Source: DUUI01 sp964627845
GTDB taxonomy: Bacteria; Bacillota_I; Bacilli_A; Erysipelotrichales; Erysipelotrichaceae
NCBI GenBank assembly: GCA_964627845.1
Contig: CAZVKL010000012.1
Coordinates: 1-34,127, forward strand
Reading direction: 5' to 3'
DNA: 34,127 nt
How positions within the stretch are numbered: position 1 is the stretch's first letter; every line of letters starts with the position of its first letter. The notes under the pieces were generated by a model. That model was not told the DNA's origin and ran no database searches. It saw only the letters and a list, made by a program, of their open reading frames with translations. A program made the translations under genes and the position numbers. This document shows positions 7,087 through 15,378 of this stretch, in pieces.

Positions 7087-8645
7087 TATTTTTTCTCTCT
7101 TACTCTTTCTTCGAAATAATCGATAAATTCATCCAAAGACATCTCTAAAGTTTCTTTAGTTCCATAAGGACGAATATTCACTTTCTTACTCTCAACTTCT
7201 TTATCCCCTACCACAATTTGTAGAGGAATCTTTAACATTTGAGACTCGCGTAATCGAAAGCCTAGTTTTTCATTACGATCATCAATCTCAACACGAGCTC
7301 CAACCGCCTTTAATCGATCATAAATTTCAGTCGAATACTCTAAGTGATTAATTGTATGAACAGGAATAATAGAGACTTGTTGCCACGCCAACCATAATGG
7401 GAAAGCTCCCTTATAACGCTCAATTAAATACGCCACAAAACGCTCCATGGTCGAGACAACCCCTCTGTGGATGACCACTGGACGATGATCATTTTTACCA
7501 TCCTCACCCACATACGTTAAATCAAAACGCTCGGGCAACAAGAAGTCTAATTGAATCGTGGATAAGGTTTCTTCCATCCCCATGGCCGTTCTAACTTGAA
7601 CATCAAGTTTAGGTCCATAGAAAGCAGCCTCACCCAGAGCGATTTCATAATCAATACCAGACTCATCCAGCGCTTCTTTAATCATTGATTCCGCTTTTTC
7701 CCACATTTGATCATCATCAAAATACTTCTCTTTATTTTCAGGATCACGATAGGATAAACGATAGGAATAATCCGTAATATCAAAGTCTTTATACACTTCA
7801 ATAACTAAATCGAGGGTTCTTAAAAACTCTTCCTTAATTTGATCAGGACGAACAAAGATATGTGCATCATTGAGTGTCATTTCACGAACACGTTGAATTC
7901 CAGACAAACCACCACTGGATTCATATCGGTGCATCATGCCAAGCTCCGCAATACGAATTGGAAGTTCACGATAAGAGTGTAATTCATTTGAATAGAGTTC
8001 CATATGATGCGGACAGTTCATCGGTCTTAGCACCAACATCTCTCCATCACCCATATCCATTGGTGGAAACATGTCTTCATGGTAATGATCCCAGTGACCA
8101 GACTTCTTATATAAGTCGACATTAGCCATTATTGGCGTATAAACATGTTGATAACCAAGCTCTATTTCCTTATCAGTAATATAACGCTCTACAATACGAC
8201 GAATAGTCGCACCGCGAGGTAACCAGAAAGGAAGCCCTTGTCCAACCTCAGGATTGACATTAAACAGTTTTAACTCTTTACCAATCTTTCGATGATCACT
8301 GGCTTTCGCCTCTTCAATTCTAGCTAAATAATCCTCTAGGCCTTCTTTATCTTCAAAACAGAAACCATAAATTCTTTGAAGGACTTTATTATTGGAATCA
8401 CCCTTCCAATAAGCACCTGCCACTTTATTCAGTTTAAAGTATTTGACCCTTTTAGTACTCTCAACATGAGGTCCACGACATAAGTCAATAAATTCTCCTT
8501 GTTGATACGCACTAATAGTCACTTCATTCTCATCNNNNNNNNNNNNNNNNNNNNNNNNNNNNNNNNNNNNNNNNNNNNNNNNNNNNNNNNNNNNNNNNNN
8601 NNNNNNNNNNNNNNNNNNNNNNNNNNNNNNNNNNCCAAAACTCAT
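7086..8645 (-). CDS. thrS: Threonyl-tRNA synthetase, N-terminal part lost in an assembly gap
   Basis: Charges tRNA-Thr; a class II synthetase. The readable part runs from the end of the editing domain (FIDLCRGPHVES, carrying the editing-site Cys and His) through the catalytic core (Zn ligands in MNCPHHMEL, NDAHIF and VVIHRG; class II arginine in MHRYESSGGL) to the anticodon-binding domain. The normal length is about 640 residues. Here only 100 Ns (8535-8634) stand for roughly 150 missing residues that hold the TGS domain and most of the editing domain, so frame and length across the gap are not reliable. AAAGGAG precedes two ATGs, at 8654 and 8645; spacing favours 8645. It is preceded by a T-box leader and is co-transcribed with the ABC genes downstream. 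Confidence 0.95.
   Translation of the reverse strand: MSFXXXXXXXXXXXXXXXXXXXXXXXXXXXXXXXXXXDENEVTISAYQQGEFIDLCRGPHVESTKRVKYFKLNKVAGAYWKGDSNNKVLQRIYGFCFEDKEGLEDYLARIEEAKASDHRKIGKELKLFNVNPEVGQGLPFWLPRGATIRRIVERYITDKEIELGYQHVYTPIMANVDLYKKSGHWDHYHEDMFPPMDMGDGEMLVLRPMNCPHHMELYSNELHSYRELPIRIAELGMMHRYESSGGLSGIQRVREMTLNDAHIFVRPDQIKEEFLRTLDLVIEVYKDFDITDYSYRLSYRDPENKEKYFDDDQMWEKAESMIKEALDESGIDYEIALGEAAFYGPKLDVQVRTAMGMEETLSTIQLDFLLPERFDLTYVGEDGKNDHRPVVIHRGVVSTMERFVAYLIERYKGAFPLWLAWQQVSIIPVHTINHLEYSTEIYDRLKAVGARVEIDDRNEKLGFRLRESQMLKIPLQIVVGDKEVESKKVNIRPYGTKETLEMSLDEFIDYFEERVREKK
8535..8634. other. Assembly gap of exactly 100 N inside thrS
   Basis: The round length is a scaffold placeholder. Flanking sequences do not overlap, and family length implies about 450 nt are missing, so the true gap is larger than drawn. 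Confidence 0.95.
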
Positions 8646-8660
8646 TTGTTTCATCTCCTT

Positions 8661-8882
8661 TATTTAATTAAAAAGGACCCTCATCAAAGGACGAGGATCC
8701 GCGGTACCACCTTAATTTGTAGTAATAAATACTACCTTGTTCTGTTAACGCCAGCAACGAAGTGACATTTCCTTCACTCAACTAGATAAGGAGTAAACCC
8801 TAAACCTTAAATAGACTCGCACCACCCGTCTACTCTCTGACATTAAGCATTTTAAGATTCATATCTTATTTATGTTTTTTAT
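8661..8882 (-). promoter_or_regulatory. T-box riboswitch leader of thrS
   Basis: The hallmark T-box sequence GGTGGTACCGCG is at 8711-8700. Upstream, Stem I shows the distal hairpin TAGAC-GGGTGGTGCGA-GTCTA (8831-8811 region). The leader ends in a terminator (8700-8671). Uncharged tRNA pairs with the T-box bulge and favours readthrough. A candidate specifier codon ACU (Thr) is at 8794-8792, just before CUUAU, which could close the base of Stem I; this assignment is tentative, but the downstream gene makes threonine the obvious ligand. Confidence 0.93.
8671..8700 (-). terminator. T-box terminator hairpin
   Basis: GGATCCTCGTC (8700-8690), loop CTTT, then GATGAGGGTCC (8685-8675) and a run of Ts. 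The stem has two G-U pairs. It competes with the antiterminator formed by the T-box sequence. It may also end readthrough transcripts arriving from the lactonase gene, which has no terminator of its own. Confidence 0.88.
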
Positions 8883-8888
8883 GTTGTT

Positions 8889-8917
8889 ATTGTACACAAA
8901 TTAGTCTTATTTGACAA
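8889..8917 (-). promoter_or_regulatory. Promoter of the thrS operon
   Basis: TTGTCA (8917-8912), a 17-nt spacer and TACAAT (8894-8889). The -35 lies in the last codons of the lactonase gene and transcription would start near 8882, directly at the T-box leader. Confidence 0.75.
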
Positions 8918-9854
8918 CACAGACACAAGAAACTTCTGGTTGTTGTATTTCATGTGAATAAGTGAATTCTTTCGACTTGCTATTACAAGTAAAGAAGACA
9001 CAATTATCTGATTTCATATTCGCCACTAAGATTGTCTCATCATCCAAATAATTAAAATCACGAGGATGATCGCCATTAGTCGAAAAGCGTTGGTGTTCAC
9101 TCAAATAGCCCTCATCCACTTTATAAATAATGATTTCATTGGATGATCGACCTGAAACAGCTAAGAACGCTTTATCATCACTTAAACGAATGGCAGCCAT
9201 TGCCTCATCAAAGTCATGCTCTGGATTTGTTTTAACAACTCCAATTTGTTTTAAATTCTCATGAACGAAAATTTCACCCGAATATTCCGCATTAACAAAC
9301 ATGAGCGAATCATCCTTATCAAACTCTAAATGTCGAATGCCCGATCCATCTGGAAATAGCAAGGTCTCAAATGGTTGATCCAAGTCATCTAAATGATATA
9401 GATACACTTTATCAGTCCCTAAATCAGTCACATATAAAATATTGGTTTTATTCGAATAATACACATAATGGATATGCGAACCCTCTTGAGCAATCTCAAC
9501 ACGAGTAGGCTCTTGAAACTGTCCATTAAGTTTACGATAGACATGGAAGCAGTGCTCACCATAATTGGCCGTCACAACTATTTCATGATTCTCATCAACA
9601 CTAATATGACAAGGTCCACCCTCTTCATCGGAATAGACTTTTTGAATTTCCTTTAATTCTTTACCGACTATATCATAAACGGCAATCCCACACCCGTTCT
9701 CACCACCAAAAATTGAATAAAGAACATGATCTCTCTCAACAAGATAGGTAGGATTTTCCAATTGAGCCACTAACGTTGTTTGATCATTTTCTAAACGATA
9801 AATCCCTTGTGACTCACGCCTTGTATAAGAACCAAGAAAAACATGTTGTGTCAT
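8907..9854 (-). CDS. Lactonase family beta-propeller protein (6-phosphogluconolactonase type)
   Basis: A 315-residue seven-bladed propeller of the YkgB/Pgl lactonase family, which hydrolyses 6-phosphogluconolactone in the pentose phosphate pathway in some members. It opens QHVFLGSYTRRESQGIYRL, the typical first blade. Later blades carry GGPCHISVDENHEIVVTANY, HIHYVYYS, GSGIRHLEFD and GDHPRDFNYL, with the recurrent G-P/R-H pattern of the family. Its ATG overlaps the aminopeptidase stop by one base (TAATG) and it is last in the pfkA operon. The 3' end contains the thrS promoter -35. The exact lactone is not certain. Confidence 0.85.
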   Translation of the reverse strand: MTQHVFLGSYTRRESQGIYRLENDQTTLVAQLENPTYLVERDHVLYSIFGGENGCGIAVYDIVGKELKEIQKVYSDEEGGPCHISVDENHEIVVTANYGEHCFHVYRKLNGQFQEPTRVEIAQEGSHIHYVYYSNKTNILYVTDLGTDKVYLYHLDDLDQPFETLLFPDGSGIRHLEFDKDDSLMFVNAEYSGEIFVHENLKQIGVVKTNPEHDFDEAMAAIRLSDDKAFLAVSGRSSNEIIIYKVDEGYLSEHQRFSTNGDHPRDFNYLDDETILVANMKSDNCVFFTCNSKSKEFTYSHEIQQPEVSCVCVVK

Positions 9855-11095
9855 TAGATAACAAAATTCCCTTCTTTAAAGACGTCAACTTCTTTTCCAT
9901 CATAGGTTAAACCAGTAATCTCTAAGTCAGAACTTCCAAACATGAAGTCAACATGTTGACTTGAAGTATTACCACCATGTTTCATTAATTCTTCAACAGA
10001 CATATCATGGCCACCCTTAATATTCATTGGGTAAGCAGCCCCTAAAGCCATATGACAGCTGGCATTTTCATCAAATAATGTATTATAGAAAAGAATATCT
10101 AAATTCGAAATTGGTGAATCATAAGAAATAAGTGCAATCTCACCAATATGTCTAGAACCCTCATCAAAATCTAATAGACGAGCCAGTGATTCTTTGTTTT
10201 CTTTTGCATCAAAATCAACTACTTTTCCATCTTTAAACTCTAAATAGAACTCATCAATTAAAACTCCACCATAGTTTAATGGCATCATCGAATAAACGCG
10301 ACCATCCACATGATTTCGATCAGGCATCGTAAAGCTTTCCTCAGTAGGCATATTAGGATTAAACACAACCCCATTAGATGCTGTTTCAGCACCACCACTC
10401 CAAATATGATCTTTAACTAAACCAACGACTAAATCAGTACCCTTAGAATTTTTAAAGTGTAGTGATTTAAAGTTGTAATCATTAAGTTTCTTGTTATTAG
10501 AATGAAGGGTCTTATTGTGCTCTTTCCATTCTTGAATAGGATCCTTATCTTCTGAGACTCTTACTGCATAAAGGATTGCTTCCCACATGGCTTTGACTGC
10601 CTCATCTTCCTCTTTATCAGGGAAGACTTTCTTGGCCCAATCAACCGATGGGATAGAAGCTAAACACCACTGAGTCACATTATTCATTGAGAAACGTTTA
10701 AACTCTTGTCTAATTTCAGGTTTCATTTGAGCAATCGCCGTCTTTTGAATCTTCTCAGGATCAATGCCTTCTAATAAACCAGGATTAGGGGTATAGACAT
10801 TTAAACGAGCCACCATCTCATCCATATACCAACGTAGTTTTTCTAAGGTATAAGGCTTAACTTCCTGAAGTGTTTCTAAGTCCATATACTCGTAATCTAA
10901 GCGACCTGACTTTTGATCATTCCACTCAACAATTACTTCCTTAGCCCCTACTTTATATGCTTCTTCAACACATAGTCTAGTGAATTCAACCGATTCAACA
11001 TCACTATGAATTACTAACCTTTGTCCTTTTTGTACATTACTACCCACTTGAACAATAAGTTGGGCATATTTTCTTTTTAATTCATTGGTAATCAT
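9854..11095 (-). CDS. Aminopeptidase, M29 family (AmpS/PepS)
   Basis: A metal-dependent cytosolic aminopeptidase of peptidase family M29 that trims N-terminal residues from peptides. It has 413 residues, the usual length. C-terminal motifs that hold metal ligands are visible: HIGEIALISYDSPIS, ENASCHMALGAAY and the tail QHVDFMFGSSDLEITG. The ATG at 11095 follows the kinase stop without a single spacer base (TAAATG), and the stop overlaps the lactonase start. Its presence inside a glycolytic operon suggests peptide and sugar use are expressed together. Confidence 0.9.
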   Translation of the reverse strand: MITNELKRKYAQLIVQVGSNVQKGQRLVIHSDVESVEFTRLCVEEAYKVGAKEVIVEWNDQKSGRLDYEYMDLETLQEVKPYTLEKLRWYMDEMVARLNVYTPNPGLLEGIDPEKIQKTAIAQMKPEIRQEFKRFSMNNVTQWCLASIPSVDWAKKVFPDKEEDEAVKAMWEAILYAVRVSEDKDPIQEWKEHNKTLHSNNKKLNDYNFKSLHFKNSKGTDLVVGLVKDHIWSGGAETASNGVVFNPNMPTEESFTMPDRNHVDGRVYSMMPLNYGGVLIDEFYLEFKDGKVVDFDAKENKESLARLLDFDEGSRHIGEIALISYDSPISNLDILFYNTLFDENASCHMALGAAYPMNIKGGHDMSVEELMKHGGNTSSQHVDFMFGSSDLEITGLTYDGKEVDVFKEGNFVI

Positions 11096-11998
11096 TTATC
11101 TATTTCCTTTCGTTTGAGGCAACATAGCCGCACCAATTAACCCTGGCTCTTCTAATTGAGCCACTTTAATCTCAACATCTTTCATCCCTTGGTGGACCAT
11201 TGATTGATATGTTTTAATTAATCGATCAAAATAGTACTTGGAAGATTTCGTCACACCACCACCAATAATAAAGATATCCGGATCAAGAACATGACCCACA
11301 TTGGCTAAGGCCATCGCAAAGTCTTTGATCATTTGGTCAATGATCTCTTGTGCCACTGGATTGCCACTTTGGGCCAAGTCAAACACTTGACCTGCATGTT
11401 CAATCGTTTTATCTATACGATTTCTTGCTTTTCTAACAATATGGGTGCCAGACGCTTCGTTTTCAACGGCACCTGCATTTAAGTGGTTATACAGCTCCCC
11501 ATCTGGTTTCACAATAATATTCCCAATTTCACCCGCATATCCATGAGATCCAGAAATGGTTTTTTTATTGATACAGATACCACAACCAATTCCTGTTGAG
11601 TGTGTCACATAGATAACAATATCTTTGTCTTTTCCTTGACCAAAATAGGCTTCTGCCAAACAGGCAACATTGGCATCATTATCCATTGCCACTGGAAGAT
11701 TAAAGGTTTCTTCAAGCTTTTTAACCAATGGATACTTGCCTAGCGACGGTATATTGGAAGCCATGTTCATCCAACCATTCTTTTGATCAACCGGTCCAGG
11801 AACCCCTAAACCAATTGAATCGACCTCTTCTAAATGGTCAATTTGTTTAATTAGATCAATGATATTGTTTACAATTTTATCAGCTTCTTCCAATCCATAG
11901 GAAGGCCCTTTCACGATTTGAAGAATCTCACCTTCTTCTGTGATTTTAGCAACTCTGACATTGGTCCCACCCAAATCAATCCCTAAATATGTTTTCAT
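11096..11998 (-). CDS. ROK-family sugar kinase, probable glucokinase, zinc site missing
   Basis: Phosphorylates glucose or a related hexose with ATP; ROK family of the actin-like ATPase fold. It has the phosphate-binding loop LGIDLGGTNVRVAKI, catalytic Asp in MDNDANVACLAEAYFG and adenosine motif FIIGGGVTKSS. The family's zinc site is absent. The usual His after GEIG is Asn here (GYAGEIGNIIV), and the CxCGxxGCxE cluster is replaced by DGELYNHLNAGAVENEASG. The ATG at 11998 is preferred (300 residues) over a GTG at 12004, because AGGTG, built from the pyk stop codon and the following bases, is then its ribosome binding site. Operon context (pfkA-pyk) favours glucokinase; specificity is inferred. 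Confidence 0.85.
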   Translation of the reverse strand: MKTYLGIDLGGTNVRVAKITEEGEILQIVKGPSYGLEEADKIVNNIIDLIKQIDHLEEVDSIGLGVPGPVDQKNGWMNMASNIPSLGKYPLVKKLEETFNLPVAMDNDANVACLAEAYFGQGKDKDIVIYVTHSTGIGCGICINKKTISGSHGYAGEIGNIIVKPDGELYNHLNAGAVENEASGTHIVRKARNRIDKTIEHAGQVFDLAQSGNPVAQEIIDQMIKDFAMALANVGHVLDPDIFIIGGGVTKSSKYYFDRLIKTYQSMVHQGMKDVEIKVAQLEEPGLIGAAMLPQTKGNR

Positions 11999-12004
11999 GT
12001 TCAC

Positions 12005-13426
12005 CTACTTAACTTCTATAATCTTCATCATGTTGGCAGTCCCAACCCCTGTTGGATAACCAGCCGTAATAATAACAAACTGTCCTGGTTCAATCCCATA
12101 AGACTTAGCAATAATACTCGCTAATTCATCATCATTATACATATTGTTTTGAATATCACTCTTAATTGGAATGACTCCCCAATAACTTGATAATGACCGT
12201 TGTACTTCATCGGTAAAGGTTACGGCTAATATAGGCACTGGCGGACGATACTTCGAAATTCGTCGAGCGGTCGCCCCAGATTGAGTAAAGGCCACAATCG
12301 CTTTTACTTTATGAAGTTGAAGGGATGTGTCTGCCACCGATATACCAATAGAATCTTGAATTGTTTCATTTGACGATAATTTAGCACGATTTAAATTTAA
12401 TTCATATGGAATAATCTCTTCAATGGTGGTCGCAATTGTATTCATGGTCTCAACTGTTTCCAGTGGATAAGAACCCGCTGCTGTTTCACCAGAGGTCATA
12501 ATGGCATCCGATCCATCCAAAATCGCATTGGCGACATCACTGGCTTCGGCCCGTGTTGGACGAGGTGTAGTCATCATGGACTCAAGCATATGCGTCGCAG
12601 TAATGACAGGTTTGCCTAATTCATTTGCTCTAGCAATCATTTTCTTTTGATAGATTGGTACTAATTGTAATGAAATCTCGACCCCTAAGTCACCACGAGC
12701 CACCATCACACCATCAGAAGCTTCTAAGATTTCATCGAGGTTTTCAAATCCTTCTTGGTTTTCAATTTTTGGAATAATTTGAATCTTTGGATGTCCCTCT
12801 TCTTCACAAATCTTTCTGATTTCATGAATGTCTTGTGCTCTTCGAACAAATGATGCCGCAATAAAGTCTAAGCGTTGTTGACAAGCAAAGCGAATATCGG
12901 AATCATCTTTTTCAGAAATAAAAGGCATGGATAATTTAACATTAGGCACGTTGACCCCTTTACGTGTCTTAATCACGCCAAAGTTTTCAACTCGGCAGTG
13001 TAATTCACCTTTGTTATTATTCTCTAAGATTGTTAATCTCACTTTTCCATCATCAATTAATAAGGTATCCCCTTGACTGACATCATCAAATAATTCAGGA
13101 ACCAAAATCGTAAATCGTTCTCGATTCCCTAACACATGTTCTTTGACGACTTTAACTTCGTCGCCAGTTTTGAATTCGACTGCCCCATTTTCCATATCTC
13201 CAACACGGATTTCTGGACCTTTAGTATCCGCCATAATTGCGAGTAAAAATCCTGATGAATCACTTACCTCGCGAATCTTTTGGATGTTTTCGGTATGTTG
13301 GGCTTGGTCTCCATGTGAGAAATTCAGCCTGACAATATTCATTCCTCTTTGAGCCAGCTTCAATATCATGTCTGTGTTATTGGTCGCTGGTCCCAATGTA
13401 CAAACAATTTTAGTTTTCTTCTCCAT
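12005..13426 (-). CDS. pyk: Pyruvate kinase
   Basis: Last ATP-forming step of glycolysis, phosphoenolpyruvate plus ADP to pyruvate. The 473 residues correspond to the short form without the extra C-terminal PEP-utiliser domain found in Bacillus. It shows KIVCTLGPAT at the start, NFSHG, the catalytic lysine in IIPKIENQEG, metal and substrate residues in VARGDLGVE and the ITATHMLESM signature. TAGGAGGAACGT lies before the ATG, 9 nt after the pfkA stop. Its own TAG stop forms part of the next gene's ribosome binding site. Confidence 0.98.
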   Translation of the reverse strand: MEKKTKIVCTLGPATNNTDMILKLAQRGMNIVRLNFSHGDQAQHTENIQKIREVSDSSGFLLAIMADTKGPEIRVGDMENGAVEFKTGDEVKVVKEHVLGNRERFTILVPELFDDVSQGDTLLIDDGKVRLTILENNNKGELHCRVENFGVIKTRKGVNVPNVKLSMPFISEKDDSDIRFACQQRLDFIAASFVRRAQDIHEIRKICEEEGHPKIQIIPKIENQEGFENLDEILEASDGVMVARGDLGVEISLQLVPIYQKKMIARANELGKPVITATHMLESMMTTPRPTRAEASDVANAILDGSDAIMTSGETAAGSYPLETVETMNTIATTIEEIIPYELNLNRAKLSSNETIQDSIGISVADTSLQLHKVKAIVAFTQSGATARRISKYRPPVPILAVTFTDEVQRSLSSYWGVIPIKSDIQNNMYNDDELASIIAKSYGIEPGQFVIITAGYPTGVGTANMMKIIEVK

Positions 13427-13435
13427 ACGTTCCTC

Positions 13436-14395
13436 CTATACTAGTCGATGGTGTAGATTAACTAGATCTAATCTGTTTCTAGTTGGCATATTTAATGCTT
13501 CATCAATGCCTAGAGCCACAATTTTATTGGCTTGTAAACAAATGCATTCGCCACTATATCCTTCAGAAATGCGCTCCACGGCTTTATCCGCCATTTGTGT
13601 CGCTAATAAACGGTCCATTCCTGTTGGTGATCCTCCACGTTGGATATGGCCTAAGACCGTGGCCCTTCCAGAGAATCCTGTCTTTTCTGAGATGGCTTTC
13701 GCCAAGGCTTCAACATCGGTTAAATTTTCAGAAATAATCACAATCGCATGATTTTTCTGTTTCACTTGATCATAATATTTTAAGCGTTCAATAATCTCGT
13801 CTAAGTCAAATCCTGTATCAGGGGTGATTATAATCTCTGCTCCAGTGGTAATTCCAGAGAACAGTGCTAAATCCCCACAATGGCGTCCCATGACTTCTAC
13901 CACTGAACAACGATGATGCGAACTAGAGGTATCTCTTAATTTGTCCACGTTCTCGATAATAGTTTGAAGTGCGGTATCAAAGCCAATGGTGTATTCAGTA
14001 CAGTCAATATCATTATCGATGGTTCCAGGTAATGCCATACAGGCAACCCCTTTTTGACTTAAGGCTTGAGCCCCTTTATAGGTCCCATCCCCTCCAATCA
14101 CCACTAAGCCATCGATGCCTCTTGATTTTAAGATTTGAACGGCTTTTTCTTGTACTTCTTCTTCTTTAAATTCTGGAAGTCTCGCAGAACCTAACATGGT
14201 CCCACCTTTGCTGGTCATATCTGAGACCGACTTCCGATTTAGTAATACCATTCGGTTTTCGACTAATCCTTGGTATCCATCATAAATGCCATAAACTTCA
14301 TAGCCTCGAGCCGTTGCGGCTCTGACCACAGCTCGTATGGCTGCATTCATTCCTGGTGAGTCGCCACCAGAAGTTAATACTCCTATTTTTTTCAT
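13436..14395 (-). CDS. pfkA: ATP-dependent 6-phosphofructokinase
   Basis: Commits fructose 6-phosphate to glycolysis. From the ATG at 14395 the protein is 319 residues, the classic bacterial length; GGGAGAGG stands 5 nt upstream, and the longer reading to 14452 has no support. The start is MKKIGVLTSGGDSPGMNAAI. GGDGTYKGA and LPGTIDND carry Gly at the two positions that separate ATP-dependent from pyrophosphate-dependent enzymes, so ATP is the donor. It is first of five genes: pfkA, pyk, ROK kinase, aminopeptidase, lactonase. Confidence 0.97.
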   Translation of the reverse strand: MKKIGVLTSGGDSPGMNAAIRAVVRAATARGYEVYGIYDGYQGLVENRMVLLNRKSVSDMTSKGGTMLGSARLPEFKEEEVQEKAVQILKSRGIDGLVVIGGDGTYKGAQALSQKGVACMALPGTIDNDIDCTEYTIGFDTALQTIIENVDKLRDTSSSHHRCSVVEVMGRHCGDLALFSGITTGAEIIITPDTGFDLDEIIERLKYYDQVKQKNHAIVIISENLTDVEALAKAISEKTGFSGRATVLGHIQRGGSPTGMDRLLATQMADKAVERISEGYSGECICLQANKIVALGIDEALNMPTRNRLDLVNLHHRLV

Positions 14396-14414
14396 AAGGT
14401 CCTCTCCCTTAATT

Positions 14415-14420
14415 ATTCTA
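14415..14420 (-). promoter_or_regulatory. Extended -10 promoter of the pfkA operon
   Basis: TAGAAT (14420-14415) preceded by TGG makes an extended -10. No good -35 is seen at 16-18 nt. It lies between the dnaI terminator and the pfkA ATG and is the only candidate for the operon. Confidence 0.5.
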
Positions 14421-14457
14421 CCAAATTTACACTCATATTTGTATGATAACAAATGAA

Positions 14458-14482
14458 AAGGGCTTATTTTAGTTGAGCCCTT
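14458..14482 (-). terminator. Terminator after dnaI
   Basis: AAGGGCT (14482-14476) and AGCCCTT (14464-14458) form a 7-bp stem with an 11-nt loop, followed by TTCATTT. It overlaps the last codons and stop of dnaI and ends the mreC-to-dnaI unit just before the pfkA promoter. Confidence 0.75.
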
Positions 14483-15378
14483 CTTAAACTTTTTTCGCTT
14501 GAAGCAATTAAAACAAATTCACTTAAGACATTTATTCTTTCCATTAAGCGCACAACACCCACTTCATCCATGGTTTGACCAATTTTTGAAAAATGTTGAT
14601 GCAATTGTGATTGATTCAAATTGGACGTAAAACACGTTAATTTTTCATTTTCCATCCGATAATCAAGAATTTGAAATAAGATCTCATCTCTGGACCAAGC
14701 CGTGACCGATTCAGCACCTATATCATCTAAGACTAAGAACTCACAGTTCTTTAACTGAACCATGAGTTTATTAAAGTAATCATCATCTTTTTGACTAAAT
14801 GTTTGTTTCAGTTCATTTAATAAACGATTAAAGTTAACAAAACAAACCTTATGTCCTTCTCTGGCAAACTGATTGGCTTTATAAGCTAATAAATAGGTCT
14901 TGCCAACACCAACCGTCCCATAAAGAAGAAACCCACGACGATCACTGATTTTCATTCGAATGACATTCTTTATGTTTGATAAATCCATATAATGATCAAA
15001 CTGAATGGTCTCCTTCGATACTTGTTTCAATAAATCTGACTGATGATTGATCCAAAAGTTTTCCAAATAAGCATTCTTTTCTCGCAGTTCAATTAACTCC
15101 TGTTTTAGCTGATAATCAACTCTTAAAACACCTTGTTCATTAACCACTTTGACATCATAATCTTTATTTAATAAACTCGTTGGTAAACTAGGATCTTTTA
15201 AAAGAAACCGTTGATACTGAAGCAGCGGCGTTAAGTTGGAATCAATACATTCATCATCCAAATTAAGTTCTTCAATCACCTTTGAAATATTTGGATCTGC
15301 CAATAAATCATTTTTTAGTTTTGTTTGATTAAACTCAGCATGTTGGAGCGAGTTTAAGTGTTCACTCATTTTATCCAT
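14464..15378 (-). CDS. dnaI: Primosomal protein DnaI, helicase loader ATPase
   Basis: AAA+ ATPase that loads the replicative helicase during chromosome replication and restart. It has 304 residues. The N-terminal helicase-binding half is divergent. The C-terminal ATPase half shows Walker A LLYGTVGVGKTYL and Walker B FLVLDDIGAE, then CFTSNLN as sensor I. The start overlaps the dnaB stop by one base (TAATG), so loader and partner are made together, as in Bacillus dnaB-dnaI. A second ATG three codons in (MSEHL) is possible. Confidence 0.93.
   Translation of the reverse strand: MDKMSEHLNSLQHAEFNQTKLKNDLLADPNISKVIEELNLDDECIDSNLTPLLQYQRFLLKDPSLPTSLLNKDYDVKVVNEQGVLRVDYQLKQELIELREKNAYLENFWINHQSDLLKQVSKETIQFDHYMDLSNIKNVIRMKISDRRGFLLYGTVGVGKTYLLAYKANQFAREGHKVCFVNFNRLLNELKQTFSQKDDDYFNKLMVQLKNCEFLVLDDIGAESVTAWSRDEILFQILDYRMENEKLTCFTSNLNQSQLHQHFSKIGQTMDEVGVVRLMERINVLSEFVLIASSEKSLRRAQLK

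Noticed and set aside
13368..13751. 127-codon open frame on the plus strand
   Set aside because: It is antisense to pfkA and pyk, both certain genes, and has no recognisable protein features.
14396..14452. 19-codon extension of pfkA
   Set aside because: The extension contains the candidate promoter, has no ribosome binding site and is absent from the family, whose usual length is 319.
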